Shown here piece after piece: positions 54,213 through 62,699 of a stretch of 64,000 nucleotides of DNA (positions are counted from its first letter, which is position 1; each line of letters opens with the position of its first letter). The notes beneath the pieces are model-generated. The model ran no database searches and was not told where the DNA came from. It saw nothing but the letters and a program-made list of their open reading frames with translations. The stretch is from the NCBI RefSeq assembly GCF_035621135.1, contig NZ_CP141728.1, positions 2,480,001 through 2,544,000 on the forward strand, in the 5' to 3' direction. The stretch is from Sinanaerobacter sp. ZZT-01 (GTDB lineage: Bacteria > Bacillota > Clostridia > Peptostreptococcales > Anaerovoracaceae). A program made the position numbers and the translations under genes.

Positions 54213-54530
54213 CTATTTCAGTCTTTCAAGTGCAGTGTTCATTTTATCGTCTCGGTCTTTTTCTTTTGAATGGTAGGCAGAAATAAATTCTTCTACAATT
54301 GCAGTTCCTTCAGGCAGAAGTTCAATTTGAAAGGTACGCATAAGCATTCTGGGTTGGTAGTCTAATAATTTTTTACTTTTCATGGTACGCAAGTGATAGG
54401 TCATATCCTGATAAGTACAGTTATCTATCTGCGCCGGAAAAATGCTTTGATATCTTTTTTTATTGTTTTTAGTTAGCTCATAAATGGTTTTTAAAATGTC
54501 AAAACGAATGTGAATATCAGATTTTATCAT
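54213..54530 (-). CDS. Small winged-helix-like protein
   Basis: 105 aa from ATG 54530 with GAGGTG upstream. Helical start (IRFDILKTIYELTKNNKKRY), a middle helix (CTYQDMTYHLRTMKSKKLLDY) that could be a recognition helix, then two strands and a helix: the order of a winged-helix DNA-binding domain. Family not recognised. Confidence 0.55.
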   Translation of the reverse strand: MIKSDIHIRFDILKTIYELTKNNKKRYQSIFPAQIDNCTYQDMTYHLRTMKSKKLLDYQPRMLMRTFQIELLPEGTAIVEEFISAYHSKEKDRDDKMNTALERLK

Positions 54531-54630
54531 AGATTGCACCTCATTCTTTTTAATGTATTACATTTTACCATTTTTGTATTGAGATTCAAAGAATTAATGA
54601 TACAATAAAAGCGAGAAAGTGAGGCAAATT

Positions 54631-54921
54631 ATGTTTAAGAATAAAAAGAAAAAGGAATGGCGTGATGGCGTATATCTAACGACAGCAAAAAATTCCTTGG
54701 AAGCGGATATTTTAGAATCTAAGCTTAGGGGGGAAGGAATTCCTACAGGAAAAAAATATAAAGGGGCTTCTAATGCATTAGAAATAATTATGGGAAACAG
54801 TATTTCTTTTCCAATCGATTTATATGTACCAAAAGAATGTTTGGAAGATGCAAAAAATATTATCATTCCAATCATGTTAACGGATGAAGAATTTGAAAAA
54901 GAATGGAATGAAGATAAATAG
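54631..54921 (+). CDS. DUF2007-like small protein
   Basis: 96 aa from ATG 54631 (GAGG 7 nt upstream). VYLTTAKNSLEADILESKLRGEGIPTGKKYKG and a late LYVPKECLEDAKNII give the beta-alpha-beta...beta-alpha pattern of DUF2007/putative signal-transducing proteins. Function unknown. Confidence 0.65.
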   Translation: MFKNKKKKEWRDGVYLTTAKNSLEADILESKLRGEGIPTGKKYKGASNALEIIMGNSISFPIDLYVPKECLEDAKNIIIPIMLTDEEFEKEWNEDK

Positions 54922-54986
54922 GTAAATGGATAAATGATAACTATATTAAAAATGTTATAATATTGCGATCAATTATGAAATATATA

Positions 54987-55015
54987 TTGACAGCTTATGC
55001 TTAAGGTGATATCAT
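54987..55015 (+). promoter_or_regulatory. Promoter of a short transcript
   Basis: TTGACA, 17-bp spacer, TATCAT. A hairpin with a following T run lies about 60 nt after the expected start. Confidence 0.7.
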
Positions 55016-55073
55016 AAGCTAAATAGAAGAAACATATTATTATACAGGTAAAAACCAATAACGAATTATATAA

Positions 55074-55109
55074 AAAATGCTATGGCAGTTGCTGTGGTAT
55101 TTTCTTTTT
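55074..55109 (+). terminator. Hairpin with T run, possible attenuator
   Basis: AAAATGCTATGG pairs with CTGTGGTATTTT, including several G-T pairs, around a 6-nt loop; CTTTTT follows. It lies between the promoter at 54,987 and the short ORFs. Confidence 0.5.
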
Positions 55110-55198
55110 GAAATAAAGGATAGAATTTTGGAAGAATAAAGAAAAACTTAGGTATTTCTTTATAAATAAATGACAACAGAAATGGAGGTTTGATAAAC

Positions 55199-55282
55199 AT
55201 GTACTGGTTTTTAAATCAAGCTGTTTATGTTTCCCCGATGGCGATTGAAGAAGGTAATCCCGAAGGGGAAGGTTTTAATTAG
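55199..55282 (+). CDS. 27-aa ORF with strong ribosome binding site
   Basis: ATG 55199 with ATGGAGG 10 nt upstream. Aromatic, hydrophobic start (MYWFLNQAVYVSPM) and an acidic Gly/Glu-rich tail (EEGNPEGEG). Could be a signal peptide, leader peptide or toxin. Unknown. Confidence 0.45.
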   Translation: MYWFLNQAVYVSPMAIEEGNPEGEGFN

Positions 55283-55284
55283 TT

Positions 55285-55338
55285 ATGCTGAATAAATGGA
55301 AAAGTAATGTGAAAAATGTGAATGATGAAAATAAATAA
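55285..55338 (+). CDS. 17-aa ORF, doubtful
   Basis: ATG 2 nt after the previous stop, encoding a Lys/Asn-rich peptide. No own binding site; could be coupled. Weak. Confidence 0.2.
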   Translation: MLNKWKSNVKNVNDENK

Positions 55339-55353
55339 TTCGGAGGTAATTAA

Positions 55354-55500
55354 ATGGAAAATGTAATAAAAAAGGTAATTGGATTTTATGATGATGTTTG
55401 CGAAGAAAAAAGGGAATTACTATTAAATAAATGGATGAGACCTGCTGAATCGTATACAGTAAACTCGATTTTAGAATCTTTAAAGCAATCCCAAAAATAA
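55354..55500 (+). CDS. 48-aa ORF with strong ribosome binding site
   Basis: ATG 55354 with GGAGG 8 nt upstream. Mostly helical and charged (VIKKVIGFYDDVCEEKREL), with one Cys; no membrane segment. Same direction as the 27-aa ORF and ends before the terminator near 55,588. Unknown. Confidence 0.5.
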   Translation: MENVIKKVIGFYDDVCEEKRELLLNKWMRPAESYTVNSILESLKQSQK

Positions 55501-55587
55501 TGTGAGCTGAGTAAGTTTCGATGAAAGCGAGCAAACAGCCTATTTTAAAATAAACTTTTTTTAAAATAAGCTTAAAGAGAAAAATAT

Positions 55588-55647
55588 AAACTGACCTTTC
55601 TGCCGTTAGATTTAAAAAAATCTAATGAATAGAAGGTCAGTTTTTTT
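55588..55647. terminator. Bidirectional terminator
   Basis: Outer arms AAACTGACCTT and AAGGTCAGTTT and inner arms TTAGATTT and AAATCTAA form a long hairpin with T runs. Serves the short ORFs and the converging ABC permease gene. Confidence 0.85.
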
Positions 55648-55701
55648 ATCGAATGTTACTTTTCCTACCAGAAACAGGAGAAACATTTTTATTGTATCGA
55701 G

Positions 55702-56346
55702 TTAAAAATCTTTTTTATTTATTATTCCTATAGAAATAGAAATAGAAATTGCAAGGATGCTTAAGAGAATCACAAGGGATAGAATTGCCAGAATGACAGG
55801 CGAAGTTTGTGAAAGAAATCGTAAATTGCCTTGCATTTCAACTGCTAATTTTGGAAAGACTGCAATCGCTATGCTGGGAAGCAGGAAGATAATTATCAGT
55901 ATAATTCGGCTTTTTTCAACACCAAATTTAAAGATAAAGGGGAATAAAACAGAAAAGGCTAGTGAAGCCGTACAGAATATGGAATAACAGATTAGCAGGT
56001 GCGTTGCTGCGGACAGTGGTAGTGTATTTGGAAGAAGATAGCTAATGCCATAAAAGATGGTATTTAATGCGATTGCGCAAAGCACTAAAAGGAAGCCACT
56101 TACATATTTACTTACAGCCAGCTGCGCACGTGTGAGAGGCAGTGTCAGAGCATAATTATCCCAGTTAGAGTTTTTGTCAAAAGAAAAGATGTTAATTGGC
56201 AAAACCAAACATAGAATACCTAAAAAAGGTGCAAAGAATTCTGCGGAAATAAACATACCGATGATTCCGTATAAAATGGCGACACCTAATATAAATCTTC
56301 CTTGTTTTTTGAGATTGTAAAAATCTTTTAATATGAGAGCTTTCAT
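55702..56346 (-). CDS. ABC-2 type transporter permease
   Basis: 214 aa with about six membrane segments (for example FILGVAILYGIIGMFISAEFF, FLGILCLVLPINIFSF, SRIILIIIFLLPSIAIAVF). FSFDKNSNWDNYALTLPLTR is the cytoplasmic loop typical of this two-gene exporter family. The start overlaps the stop of the ATPase gene. Substrate unknown. Confidence 0.85.
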   Translation of the reverse strand: MKALILKDFYNLKKQGRFILGVAILYGIIGMFISAEFFAPFLGILCLVLPINIFSFDKNSNWDNYALTLPLTRAQLAVSKYVSGFLLVLCAIALNTIFYGISYLLPNTLPLSAATHLLICYSIFCTASLAFSVLFPFIFKFGVEKSRIILIIIFLLPSIAIAVFPKLAVEMQGNLRFLSQTSPVILAILSLVILLSILAISISISIGIINKKDF

Positions 56347-57218
56347 TATTTGTTTACCTCCTGCTTAAGTATTTGAAACATCATGATCGTTTCCAGATTC
56401 ACAGAATCCAAGATTAAGTTCGGATATTTAAGATTGATGTAAGAGCGGTCATTGATTAGCGCCTCGCATCCGAATGTATTTTTTCGATAACTGATATAAT
56501 CTTGAGGATCAATCTTTTTAAATTCTTCATGAGAGCATTTTATTAATGCAAAATTTTCTAAAATAGTATCTTTGGAATCTTGTAAAATAATTTCTCCTTC
56601 GTGAATAAAGCAAATGTAGTCTGCTATTTTTTCTAAGTCACTTGTAATGTGAGAAGAGAATAAAATAGAGTGTTCTTCATCTTGAATGAACTCTAAAAAC
56701 AAATCTAATAGTTCGTTCCTTACAATAGGATCCAAACCATTTGTAGGTTCATCTAGGATTAGAAGTTTTGGATGATGAGAGAGTGCAGCTGCGATGGAAA
56801 GTTTCATGCGCATTCCTTTGGAAAATTCCTTAATGCTTTGTTTTCCGGGAAGCTTAAATTTACTAAGAAAATCTAAATAAAGTGTTTGATCCCAGTTTGC
56901 ATATAGACAAGCCATTACTTTTGAAATTTGCAGAGGAGTCACGGAATCGTAAAAGAACCCTTCGTCTAAAACAACTCCCAATTGCTGTTTGATTTCACGT
57001 TCGTTTTTTTCATAATCCAAACCCAATATTTCTATTGTACCGCTTTCTTTCTTTAATTCATTTAATATAAGTTTAATGGTGGTTGTCTTTCCGGCACCAT
57101 TTTCTCCAATAAAACCAACAATTGTACCCGTTGGAAGCGTTAAATTCACATTTTTTAACTGAAAAGTAGGATAGTGTTTTGTCAGCTCTTTGATTTCAAG
57201 AGCATTCTTTGCTTTCAT
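56346..57218 (-). CDS. ABC transporter ATP-binding protein
   Basis: 290 aa. Walker A FIGENGAGKTTTIKLIL, signature EFSKGMRMKLSIAAAL, Walker B LLILDEPTNGLDPIVRNEL, H-loop SSHITSDL. Pairs with the permease overlapping its end and with the GntR regulator 21 nt upstream; this trio matches the YtrA-YtrB type of exporter. Confidence 0.95.
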   Translation of the reverse strand: MKAKNALEIKELTKHYPTFQLKNVNLTLPTGTIVGFIGENGAGKTTTIKLILNELKKESGTIEILGLDYEKNEREIKQQLGVVLDEGFFYDSVTPLQISKVMACLYANWDQTLYLDFLSKFKLPGKQSIKEFSKGMRMKLSIAAALSHHPKLLILDEPTNGLDPIVRNELLDLFLEFIQDEEHSILFSSHITSDLEKIADYICFIHEGEIILQDSKDTILENFALIKCSHEEFKKIDPQDYISYRKNTFGCEALINDRSYINLKYPNLILDSVNLETIMMFQILKQEVNK

Positions 57219-57239
57219 AAATTTTTCCTCCTGTTACTT

Positions 57240-57611
57240 TTATTTACTATAGAGAGTACTGAGCATTTCACTCAATTCTTTTAGAGATATCCCGCTTTCT
57301 TTGGCGGCATGTATTGCTTGCAAAAGAAGCTCTTCGCTTCTGCGCCGATGCTCGTCACGGATCGTCTCTTTGTTTTTTGCAGCAACAAAGCTGCCTTTCC
57401 CCGTAACTGTCTCAATCAGACCGACCCGTTCTAATTCTTCGTATGCTCGTTTTGTCGTTATGACACTAATTCGAAGCTCTTTTGCTAAAAAACGCATGGA
57501 AGGAAGCGGATCGCCGTCTTTTAAGGTACCGTTTAATATAAGACCTTTTATTTGAGAAATGATTTGTTCGTATAGGGGTTTGCCATTGGTATTACTCAGA
57601 ATAATATTCAT
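57240..57611 (-). CDS. GntR-family regulator, YtrA subfamily
   Basis: 123 aa from ATG 57611. N-terminal winged helix: KPLYEQIISQIKGLILNGTLKDGDPLPSMRFLAKELRISVITTKRAYEELERVGLIETVTGKGSFV. The short C-terminal dimerisation helix pair and small size are YtrA-like. The start upstream of the palindrome is excluded because it would lie inside the operator. Likely represses its own operon until a cell-wall-active compound is met. Confidence 0.9.
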   Translation of the reverse strand: MNIILSNTNGKPLYEQIISQIKGLILNGTLKDGDPLPSMRFLAKELRISVITTKRAYEELERVGLIETVTGKGSFVAAKNKETIRDEHRRRSEELLLQAIHAAKESGISLKELSEMLSTLYSK

Positions 57612-57635
57612 AGATTTGTACCTCAATACGCTAAA

Positions 57636-57685
57636 GTGTATATATTGTATATACACAATTTAACGCATCTTAAAAGAAATGTCAA
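57636..57685 (-). promoter_or_regulatory. Promoter and operator of the YtrA-like operon
   Basis: On the minus strand: TTGACA (57,685-57,680), 17 bp, TAAATT (57,662-57,657), then a perfect palindrome GTGTATATA-TTG-TATATACAC (57,636-57,656) over the start of transcription. Probably the GntR binding site. Confidence 0.75.
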
Positions 57686-57694
57686 TAGAAATTT

Positions 57695-58912
57695 TTAGAT
57701 TTGTTGTGCTGCCACGTAAGCGGAAGAAAATGCAAATTGTAAATTATACCCTCCGGTATCACCGTCTACATCCAATATTTCGCCGGCGAAATAGAGATGC
57801 GGAAAACGTTTGCTTTCCATTGTTTTCAAATGCACTTCAGAAAGAGATATACCCCCGGAAGTTGCCATTGATTTATTAAATTCTTCTAAGCGGCTGATTC
57901 GATAAGTATCATTTGTCAAAAGATCAGCAAGGCGTTTGATATCTGAGCCAGCGGTTTGAGAAAACTTCTGATTTGCAGATAGACTGAGACGTTTACAAAT
58001 GACTTCTAAAAATCTCTTTGGAAGAGGAAGGAGCTCTTGAAGAACTGACAGAAGCTGCTTCTGATTTCCATCATGCTTTTCCCGTAAGAGCCCGAAAAGC
58101 TCTTCTTTTGATAAAGAGGGAACGTATTGAATTTGCAAATAGGAGCCGGAGACTGCAAAGCGTGAGCTGTTTAAAATAACCGGCCCGGATAAATTTTTAT
58201 GTGTGAACAAAAGTGAGTCGCTTCGCTCTGCGATTTTCTTTCCCTCTTTTGACCGAATCTGCAGTTTTACGGTATCAAAAGAAGTACCGGACAATTCAGC
58301 GTAGGGGTATCCTTCGACATAGATGGGAGCGAGTGCAGGGCGCAGTGGATTTATACAGATTCCTAGCTTTGTTAAGACAGAGAAGAAGCTGCCGTCAGAA
58401 CCAGTTGTCGGATAGGAACAACCCCCGGTAGCTACGATTATTTTTTTTGAACGATATGTTTGATCCTTGCAGATTACGGAATAACGATTACTTTTCTCAT
58501 CTTGTTCCAATGCGATCACATTAGAAGATGTGATAAGAGAAAGACCATTCTCTTTGCAAAGAGAGGTTAAGCAGTCTAATACTTTTTGTGCTTTCATAGA
58601 TTTTGGAAATATTTTCCCGTCTTCTCTTGCAATCGTGGGAAGACCTCTTTGATTAAAAAATGAAATCAGTGCATCGTTATTAAATTGGTACAGAACCGAG
58701 CGAATTGATTTTCCCTGGTTTCCATAGTGGGATAAAAAGTCTTTGATACTGCCGCAGTGGGTTAGATTGCATTGTCCACTACCTGACATGAGCAACTTCT
58801 TTCCTGGTGAGGCAGACTTTTCGATGATCAGGCCGTTTATTTTTTGAGGAAGGGAGGCACCTGCAAATAAACCAGCTGCACCTCCTCCGATAATAATTAA
58901 ATCATAAATCAT
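57695..58912 (-). CDS. FAD-dependent oxidoreductase, BaiN/HI0933 family
   Basis: 405 aa from ATG 58912 (GGAG 7 nt upstream; ATG 58924 is an alternative). FAD-binding IIIGGGAAGLFAGASLP at the start, KKLLMSGSGQCNLTH, IVATGGCSYPTTGSDG, and the end LYFAGEILDVDGDTGGYNLQ. This family includes BaiN, which works on bile-acid intermediates in Clostridium scindens, but many members are uncharacterised; the role here is open. Confidence 0.9.
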   Translation of the reverse strand: MIYDLIIIGGGAAGLFAGASLPQKINGLIIEKSASPGKKLLMSGSGQCNLTHCGSIKDFLSHYGNQGKSIRSVLYQFNNDALISFFNQRGLPTIAREDGKIFPKSMKAQKVLDCLTSLCKENGLSLITSSNVIALEQDEKSNRYSVICKDQTYRSKKIIVATGGCSYPTTGSDGSFFSVLTKLGICINPLRPALAPIYVEGYPYAELSGTSFDTVKLQIRSKEGKKIAERSDSLLFTHKNLSGPVILNSSRFAVSGSYLQIQYVPSLSKEELFGLLREKHDGNQKQLLSVLQELLPLPKRFLEVICKRLSLSANQKFSQTAGSDIKRLADLLTNDTYRISRLEEFNKSMATSGGISLSEVHLKTMESKRFPHLYFAGEILDVDGDTGGYNLQFAFSSAYVAAQQI

Positions 58913-58990
58913 GGGAATCTCCATTCTGTTGTTTTTAATAGAATCGTATTTCTATACTTTATCTGATAGATTTTCTTTATCATAGCAAAT

Positions 58991-59024
58991 AAAAAGGGAC
59001 TTCACAACTGAATGCAAAGCCCTT
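58991..59024 (-). terminator. Terminator of the minus-strand permease operon
   Basis: On the minus strand AAGGGCTTTGCA and GTGAAGTCCCTT form an imperfect stem followed by TTTTT. Confidence 0.55.
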
Positions 59025-59045
59025 ATATATAAAACCCCTTTTTGC

Positions 59046-61145
59046 CTAGTGAAAATAATCGGAAATATAATCCGGTGCAATTGTGGTATCCAGATAGCAC
59101 TCAGTGGATACGGCGCCGCCATTTTTTGCTTCATAGACAATTTGAAAGCTATAGTACTGTTTGCCAGTTATTTGCATGTTGCTACTCAGTTCGTAGAGTT
59201 CTCGTATTTTATTCAAATCTTCAATTACAATCAAATTTTCTTGCTGCTGGGGAACTTCTAATTTTGGTGTGTAGTAAGCATCAAGATAAGGATCATATTT
59301 AGTTATTTTGTATGTTTTTTTATATTCCTCGTCATTGAGGTAAATGCCAATGGCGTATAAAGGGGCTTTTCTCATATAATCCGTATAAACAGTATAGTTG
59401 TTCTCATTCAGCCAGGCGATGGTATTGCTGTAATTGGGGCGGATGGCATATTCCATTAATCTAGTGGCATCTGTTGTATTCGGTGCGGGACCATTTAACT
59501 TAAGGTTTCGATCGGTATACTTAAGTTCAATGCGGCACAGAGGCAGATTAAATGTTTGTAGTTGTTCATACGTTAAATTTTTAATGTCTTTATTAATGGC
59601 AGATACCAATCCCTTTAAATCCGTGTTGGTGATGCTGGGATCAATCGCGGAAGTGATACTGCTGGTAAGTGTTGCTTGCTGTAAATCTTCTTTTGGTATT
59701 TTCATCAGAGGTAAATCTGAACGAAATTCACTGGATTCATAAAGAGCTTTTAAATTTTCGTTTTTCTCAATCAGCCATTGGGGGACTTCATAATATCGAT
59801 TTAAAACTCGTCCGGATTTTGTCTTGTATGTCAATAAGATAGGGGAAAATAAATTTACAGAATCTGTTTTGCCCTCTAGTATTTTATCCTTGTTATCAAT
59901 GATTTGACGGTGAAAGCGCAGAATGCTTTGTATGTTTTCCGGATTACTGTATTTTGTGATTAGCTCATCGTAACCTCTGTAATCGTTGTAATTATACGAA
60001 AAGCCAGATAAAGCATAGTCCATAGAAACTGTCTGCATATTGTTTTCTGCTGGGAGTCGTTTTTCATAGGAAATGACATCAAATTCTAAAGAAATAAAGA
60101 AAATGGCAGCGATTACAAGGTAAATACTAAAGCTTTTTAAGGAAGTAAAATTAAAAATTCGAACATTTTTTTTTACGATGATTCTACCGATTAAGAATCC
60201 TATAAGCGCACCGCAAAAATAGCCAACATAAGTATCATAGCTGCCCAAAGAATTAAAGTATGTTCCCATTATACTCATTGATAAAAATGTGATTAAGTAA
60301 CAGATAATCGGTTCGCAAAAGGGATAAACCAGCATATCAGATACTTTTTCAAGGTTTCTTTTTTCATATAAAAATGCCGAAAGAACAAAAAATATGAGGA
60401 TTGCGGCGATATAGAAACCATATTGGAGGGGGGTGAAATTTTCTGTTGAATACATGGCAGCAAGGAGTGGAGAGAGATTGTAAGCAAACGCTTCGCCGCT
60501 TTTTGTATAAAAACCGAAAAGATATTTTTCAAAATATACAATTAATATGGAGTAGAGTACAGGAAGAAGAAAGTTGAAAGCAATGGCTGAGCAAAAATGC
60601 ATCAGCGTATTCCCAGTAATAATTCCGGAAAAAACCGAAATGGTATACAAAAATATTACGATCAAAAGCGATTGTAGTATCCAAGCAAGAATGATAGTTC
60701 TTGAAAAGATATTTTCTGCAGCGGTTAAAGTGTCTTCTTGCATAACTGGTTTACTGATGGCAAGAAGAATCAAACCATTCGCAATAATCGGGCTAGCAAT
60801 TAAGACAATGCCGGATAAAAAGTGGCTGATATAAAGCGTGATTCTCTGAAAGGGCATTGCGTGTATTACAGCAACAGAACTCACGTTTTGAAGGTAGCGA
60901 AAAAGCACTACAGCGGTAGTGACTGGGAGCGTCAAATGGGTCAGCAAAAAAAGAGGATTTATATTGTGTAAAATATTAACGATATAGTAAGAGATACTCG
61001 TTAAATCTTGGTAGCCTAAAAGAATTGGGAAGACACCGGAAAAAAAATAAATTAAAAATCCGATTATGGAAATTGGCCAGTATCGTCGGAAGTCTTCTTG
61101 TATTAATGGTCTAGATATGTTAGAACAAAATGCTTTGTATGTCAT
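59046..61145 (-). CDS. Large ABC transporter permease with C-terminal soluble domain
   Basis: 699 aa. The first 350 residues hold about ten membrane segments (SIIGFLIYFFSGVFPILLG, YISHFLSGIVLIASPIIAN, FYIAAILIFFVLSAFLY). After a last segment (IYLVIAAIFFISLEFDVI) comes a soluble domain of about 330 residues, rich in Tyr, Asn and Asp, that should face outside. The start overlaps the ATPase gene by 26 nt. Substrate unknown; the outside domain suggests peptide or wall-precursor contact. Confidence 0.8.
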   Translation of the reverse strand: MTYKAFCSNISRPLIQEDFRRYWPISIIGFLIYFFSGVFPILLGYQDLTSISYYIVNILHNINPLFLLTHLTLPVTTAVVLFRYLQNVSSVAVIHAMPFQRITLYISHFLSGIVLIASPIIANGLILLAISKPVMQEDTLTAAENIFSRTIILAWILQSLLIVIFLYTISVFSGIITGNTLMHFCSAIAFNFLLPVLYSILIVYFEKYLFGFYTKSGEAFAYNLSPLLAAMYSTENFTPLQYGFYIAAILIFFVLSAFLYEKRNLEKVSDMLVYPFCEPIICYLITFLSMSIMGTYFNSLGSYDTYVGYFCGALIGFLIGRIIVKKNVRIFNFTSLKSFSIYLVIAAIFFISLEFDVISYEKRLPAENNMQTVSMDYALSGFSYNYNDYRGYDELITKYSNPENIQSILRFHRQIIDNKDKILEGKTDSVNLFSPILLTYKTKSGRVLNRYYEVPQWLIEKNENLKALYESSEFRSDLPLMKIPKEDLQQATLTSSITSAIDPSITNTDLKGLVSAINKDIKNLTYEQLQTFNLPLCRIELKYTDRNLKLNGPAPNTTDATRLMEYAIRPNYSNTIAWLNENNYTVYTDYMRKAPLYAIGIYLNDEEYKKTYKITKYDPYLDAYYTPKLEVPQQQENLIVIEDLNKIRELYELSSNMQITGKQYYSFQIVYEAKNGGAVSTECYLDTTIAPDYISDYFH

Positions 61146-62016
61146 GATCTTTACCTCCTAATTCATAAATAAAGATTTCTTCTAACGATAGTGGAAGAAG
61201 GTCAAGCAAAATTGGATTGTGTTCATTTATAATATTTTCCACAACATCCCTGCGGTTTTGTATGATTAATAAATCGACACTGCCGCGGTTCTCCTTGTAT
61301 AGAACATTGAGACCTTGATAAGGGTTTTCCGGTTTCACTTTAAAGGCAACTTGGATTTTATGAATATCGGTTTTCAACTCATCCAAATCACGCTCTAATT
61401 TCATTTTGCCTTTACTTAGAATTCCGATACTATCGCATATCCCTTCCATCTCACGAAGATTATGAGAAGAAACCAAAACTGTCATTTTGCGTTCGCTGAC
61501 ATCTTCTACAATGTGTTTCCAAACCAATTTTCGTACAATTGGATCAAGCCCGTCGATCGGTTCATCCAATATGAGGTAATTTGGCATTGCAGACATTGTC
61601 AAAACAAAAGCCGCTTGTTTTTGCATGCCTTTTGAAAATTTGCTCAATCTTTTTTTATCATTTAGTTTGAATTGAGAAAGCATTTGCTCATAACGTTTTT
61701 GACTCCAATTTGGATAAACAGAAGCATAAAATTTAGCGGAATCTTTTAAATTGTAAGAGGAAAAAAAATAGAGATCATCTGGAATGTACCCGATGCGTTC
61801 TCTTAATTTCATATTATTTTCAATGGATTCACCATTTATAGCGATGCTTCCGTTATCTGGTTTAAAAATACCGACTAAGAGTTTTATGAGTGTGGTTTTT
61901 CCTGAACCGTTTTCACCGATCAGCCCGTAAATCGAACCGGTTTTTACATGAAGATTTAAGTCAGTTAATGCAGGAACACCGTCAAAAGATTTATCAAGTT
62001 GAGTGATTTTAATCAT
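61120..62016 (-). CDS. ABC transporter ATP-binding protein
   Basis: 298 aa from ATG 62016. Walker A LIGENGSGKTTLIKLLV, signature KFSKGMQKQAAFVL, Walker B YLILDEPIDGLDPIVRKL, H-loop SSHNLREM. The start overlaps the GntR gene by 8 nt, and the end overlaps the permease, so the three are one unit. Confidence 0.95.
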   Translation of the reverse strand: MIKITQLDKSFDGVPALTDLNLHVKTGSIYGLIGENGSGKTTLIKLLVGIFKPDNGSIAINGESIENNMKLRERIGYIPDDLYFFSSYNLKDSAKFYASVYPNWSQKRYEQMLSQFKLNDKKRLSKFSKGMQKQAAFVLTMSAMPNYLILDEPIDGLDPIVRKLVWKHIVEDVSERKMTVLVSSHNLREMEGICDSIGILSKGKMKLERDLDELKTDIHKIQVAFKVKPENPYQGLNVLYKENRGSVDLLIIQNRRDVVENIINEHNPILLDLLPLSLEEIFIYELGGKDHDIQSILF

Positions 62017-62395
62017 GATAAAATACTCCTTTTTCAATGAATTGTTTTATAAGGCCAGTAATCTCATCTGGTTGAAGCCCTAGATACTGTAATTCCATAA
62101 TGTCATTTTGAATGCGATGTTTTAGTTCTTCTAATTTCCATTTATCTGTGTTCCTGTCTTTCTTTTCAGCAACAAAGCAGCCGGAACCGCCTATTGTGTA
62201 AACGTATCCGTCTTTTTCTAATTCCCGGTATGACTTTAGAATTGTATTTGGATTTACTGTTAAAGTCTTGGATAATTCACGCACAGATGGAAGCTTTTCG
62301 TTGGGTGTCAGCACTTCTGTGAGAATTAATTCCTTTATTTTATCGACTATTTGTTCATAGATTGATTTTCTGGATTTCAAGTCCAATTGAAACAT
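62009..62395 (-). CDS. GntR-family regulator, YtrA subfamily
   Basis: 128 aa. SRKSIYEQIVDKIKELILTEVLTPNEKLPSVRELSKTLTVNPNTILKSYRELEKDGYVYTIGGSGCFV is the winged helix with the YtrA spacing. Short helical end. Related to but distinct from the regulator at 57,240. A perfect palindrome sits 27 nt upstream. Confidence 0.9.
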   Translation of the reverse strand: MFQLDLKSRKSIYEQIVDKIKELILTEVLTPNEKLPSVRELSKTLTVNPNTILKSYRELEKDGYVYTIGGSGCFVAEKKDRNTDKWKLEELKHRIQNDIMELQYLGLQPDEITGLIKQFIEKGVFYHD

Positions 62396-62421
62396 AATAT
62401 CCCCTCTTTTCGTACTTCTAA

Positions 62422-62444
62422 CTGTACTATATGAAATAGTACAG
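62422..62444. promoter_or_regulatory. Palindromic operator before the second GntR gene
   Basis: CTGTACTAT-ATGAA-ATAGTACAG, 9-bp perfect arms. By position the likely binding site of the regulator at 62,009-62,395. I could not place a clear -35/-10 pair around it. Confidence 0.7.
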
Positions 62445-62699
62445 AGTCAATCATTTATTACATATTTAAATACCGGATTGAATAAAATTGGTAATTATCC
62501 TATTAATCTGTAAATAGTATGCTAAATATACCATATTTTGAAAATTCAATTTAGTTTGAAAATAATTCGAATGCGTGATAAAATGATTGCCAAAGAAATA
62601 ACAAAGGTAAAAAATTCAAAAAAATCACAGTAGAAGGAGTATTAAAGTAAGAAAAGAAACAGAGAATTCATTTTAATTAGTTAGGGAGGTTTGAACAGA
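62445..62699. other. Intergenic region between divergent genes
   Basis: 255 nt, AT-rich. It should carry the promoters of the GntR-ABC unit (minus) and the flavoprotein (plus). I see only weak candidates and no hairpin or coding signal. Confidence 0.5.
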
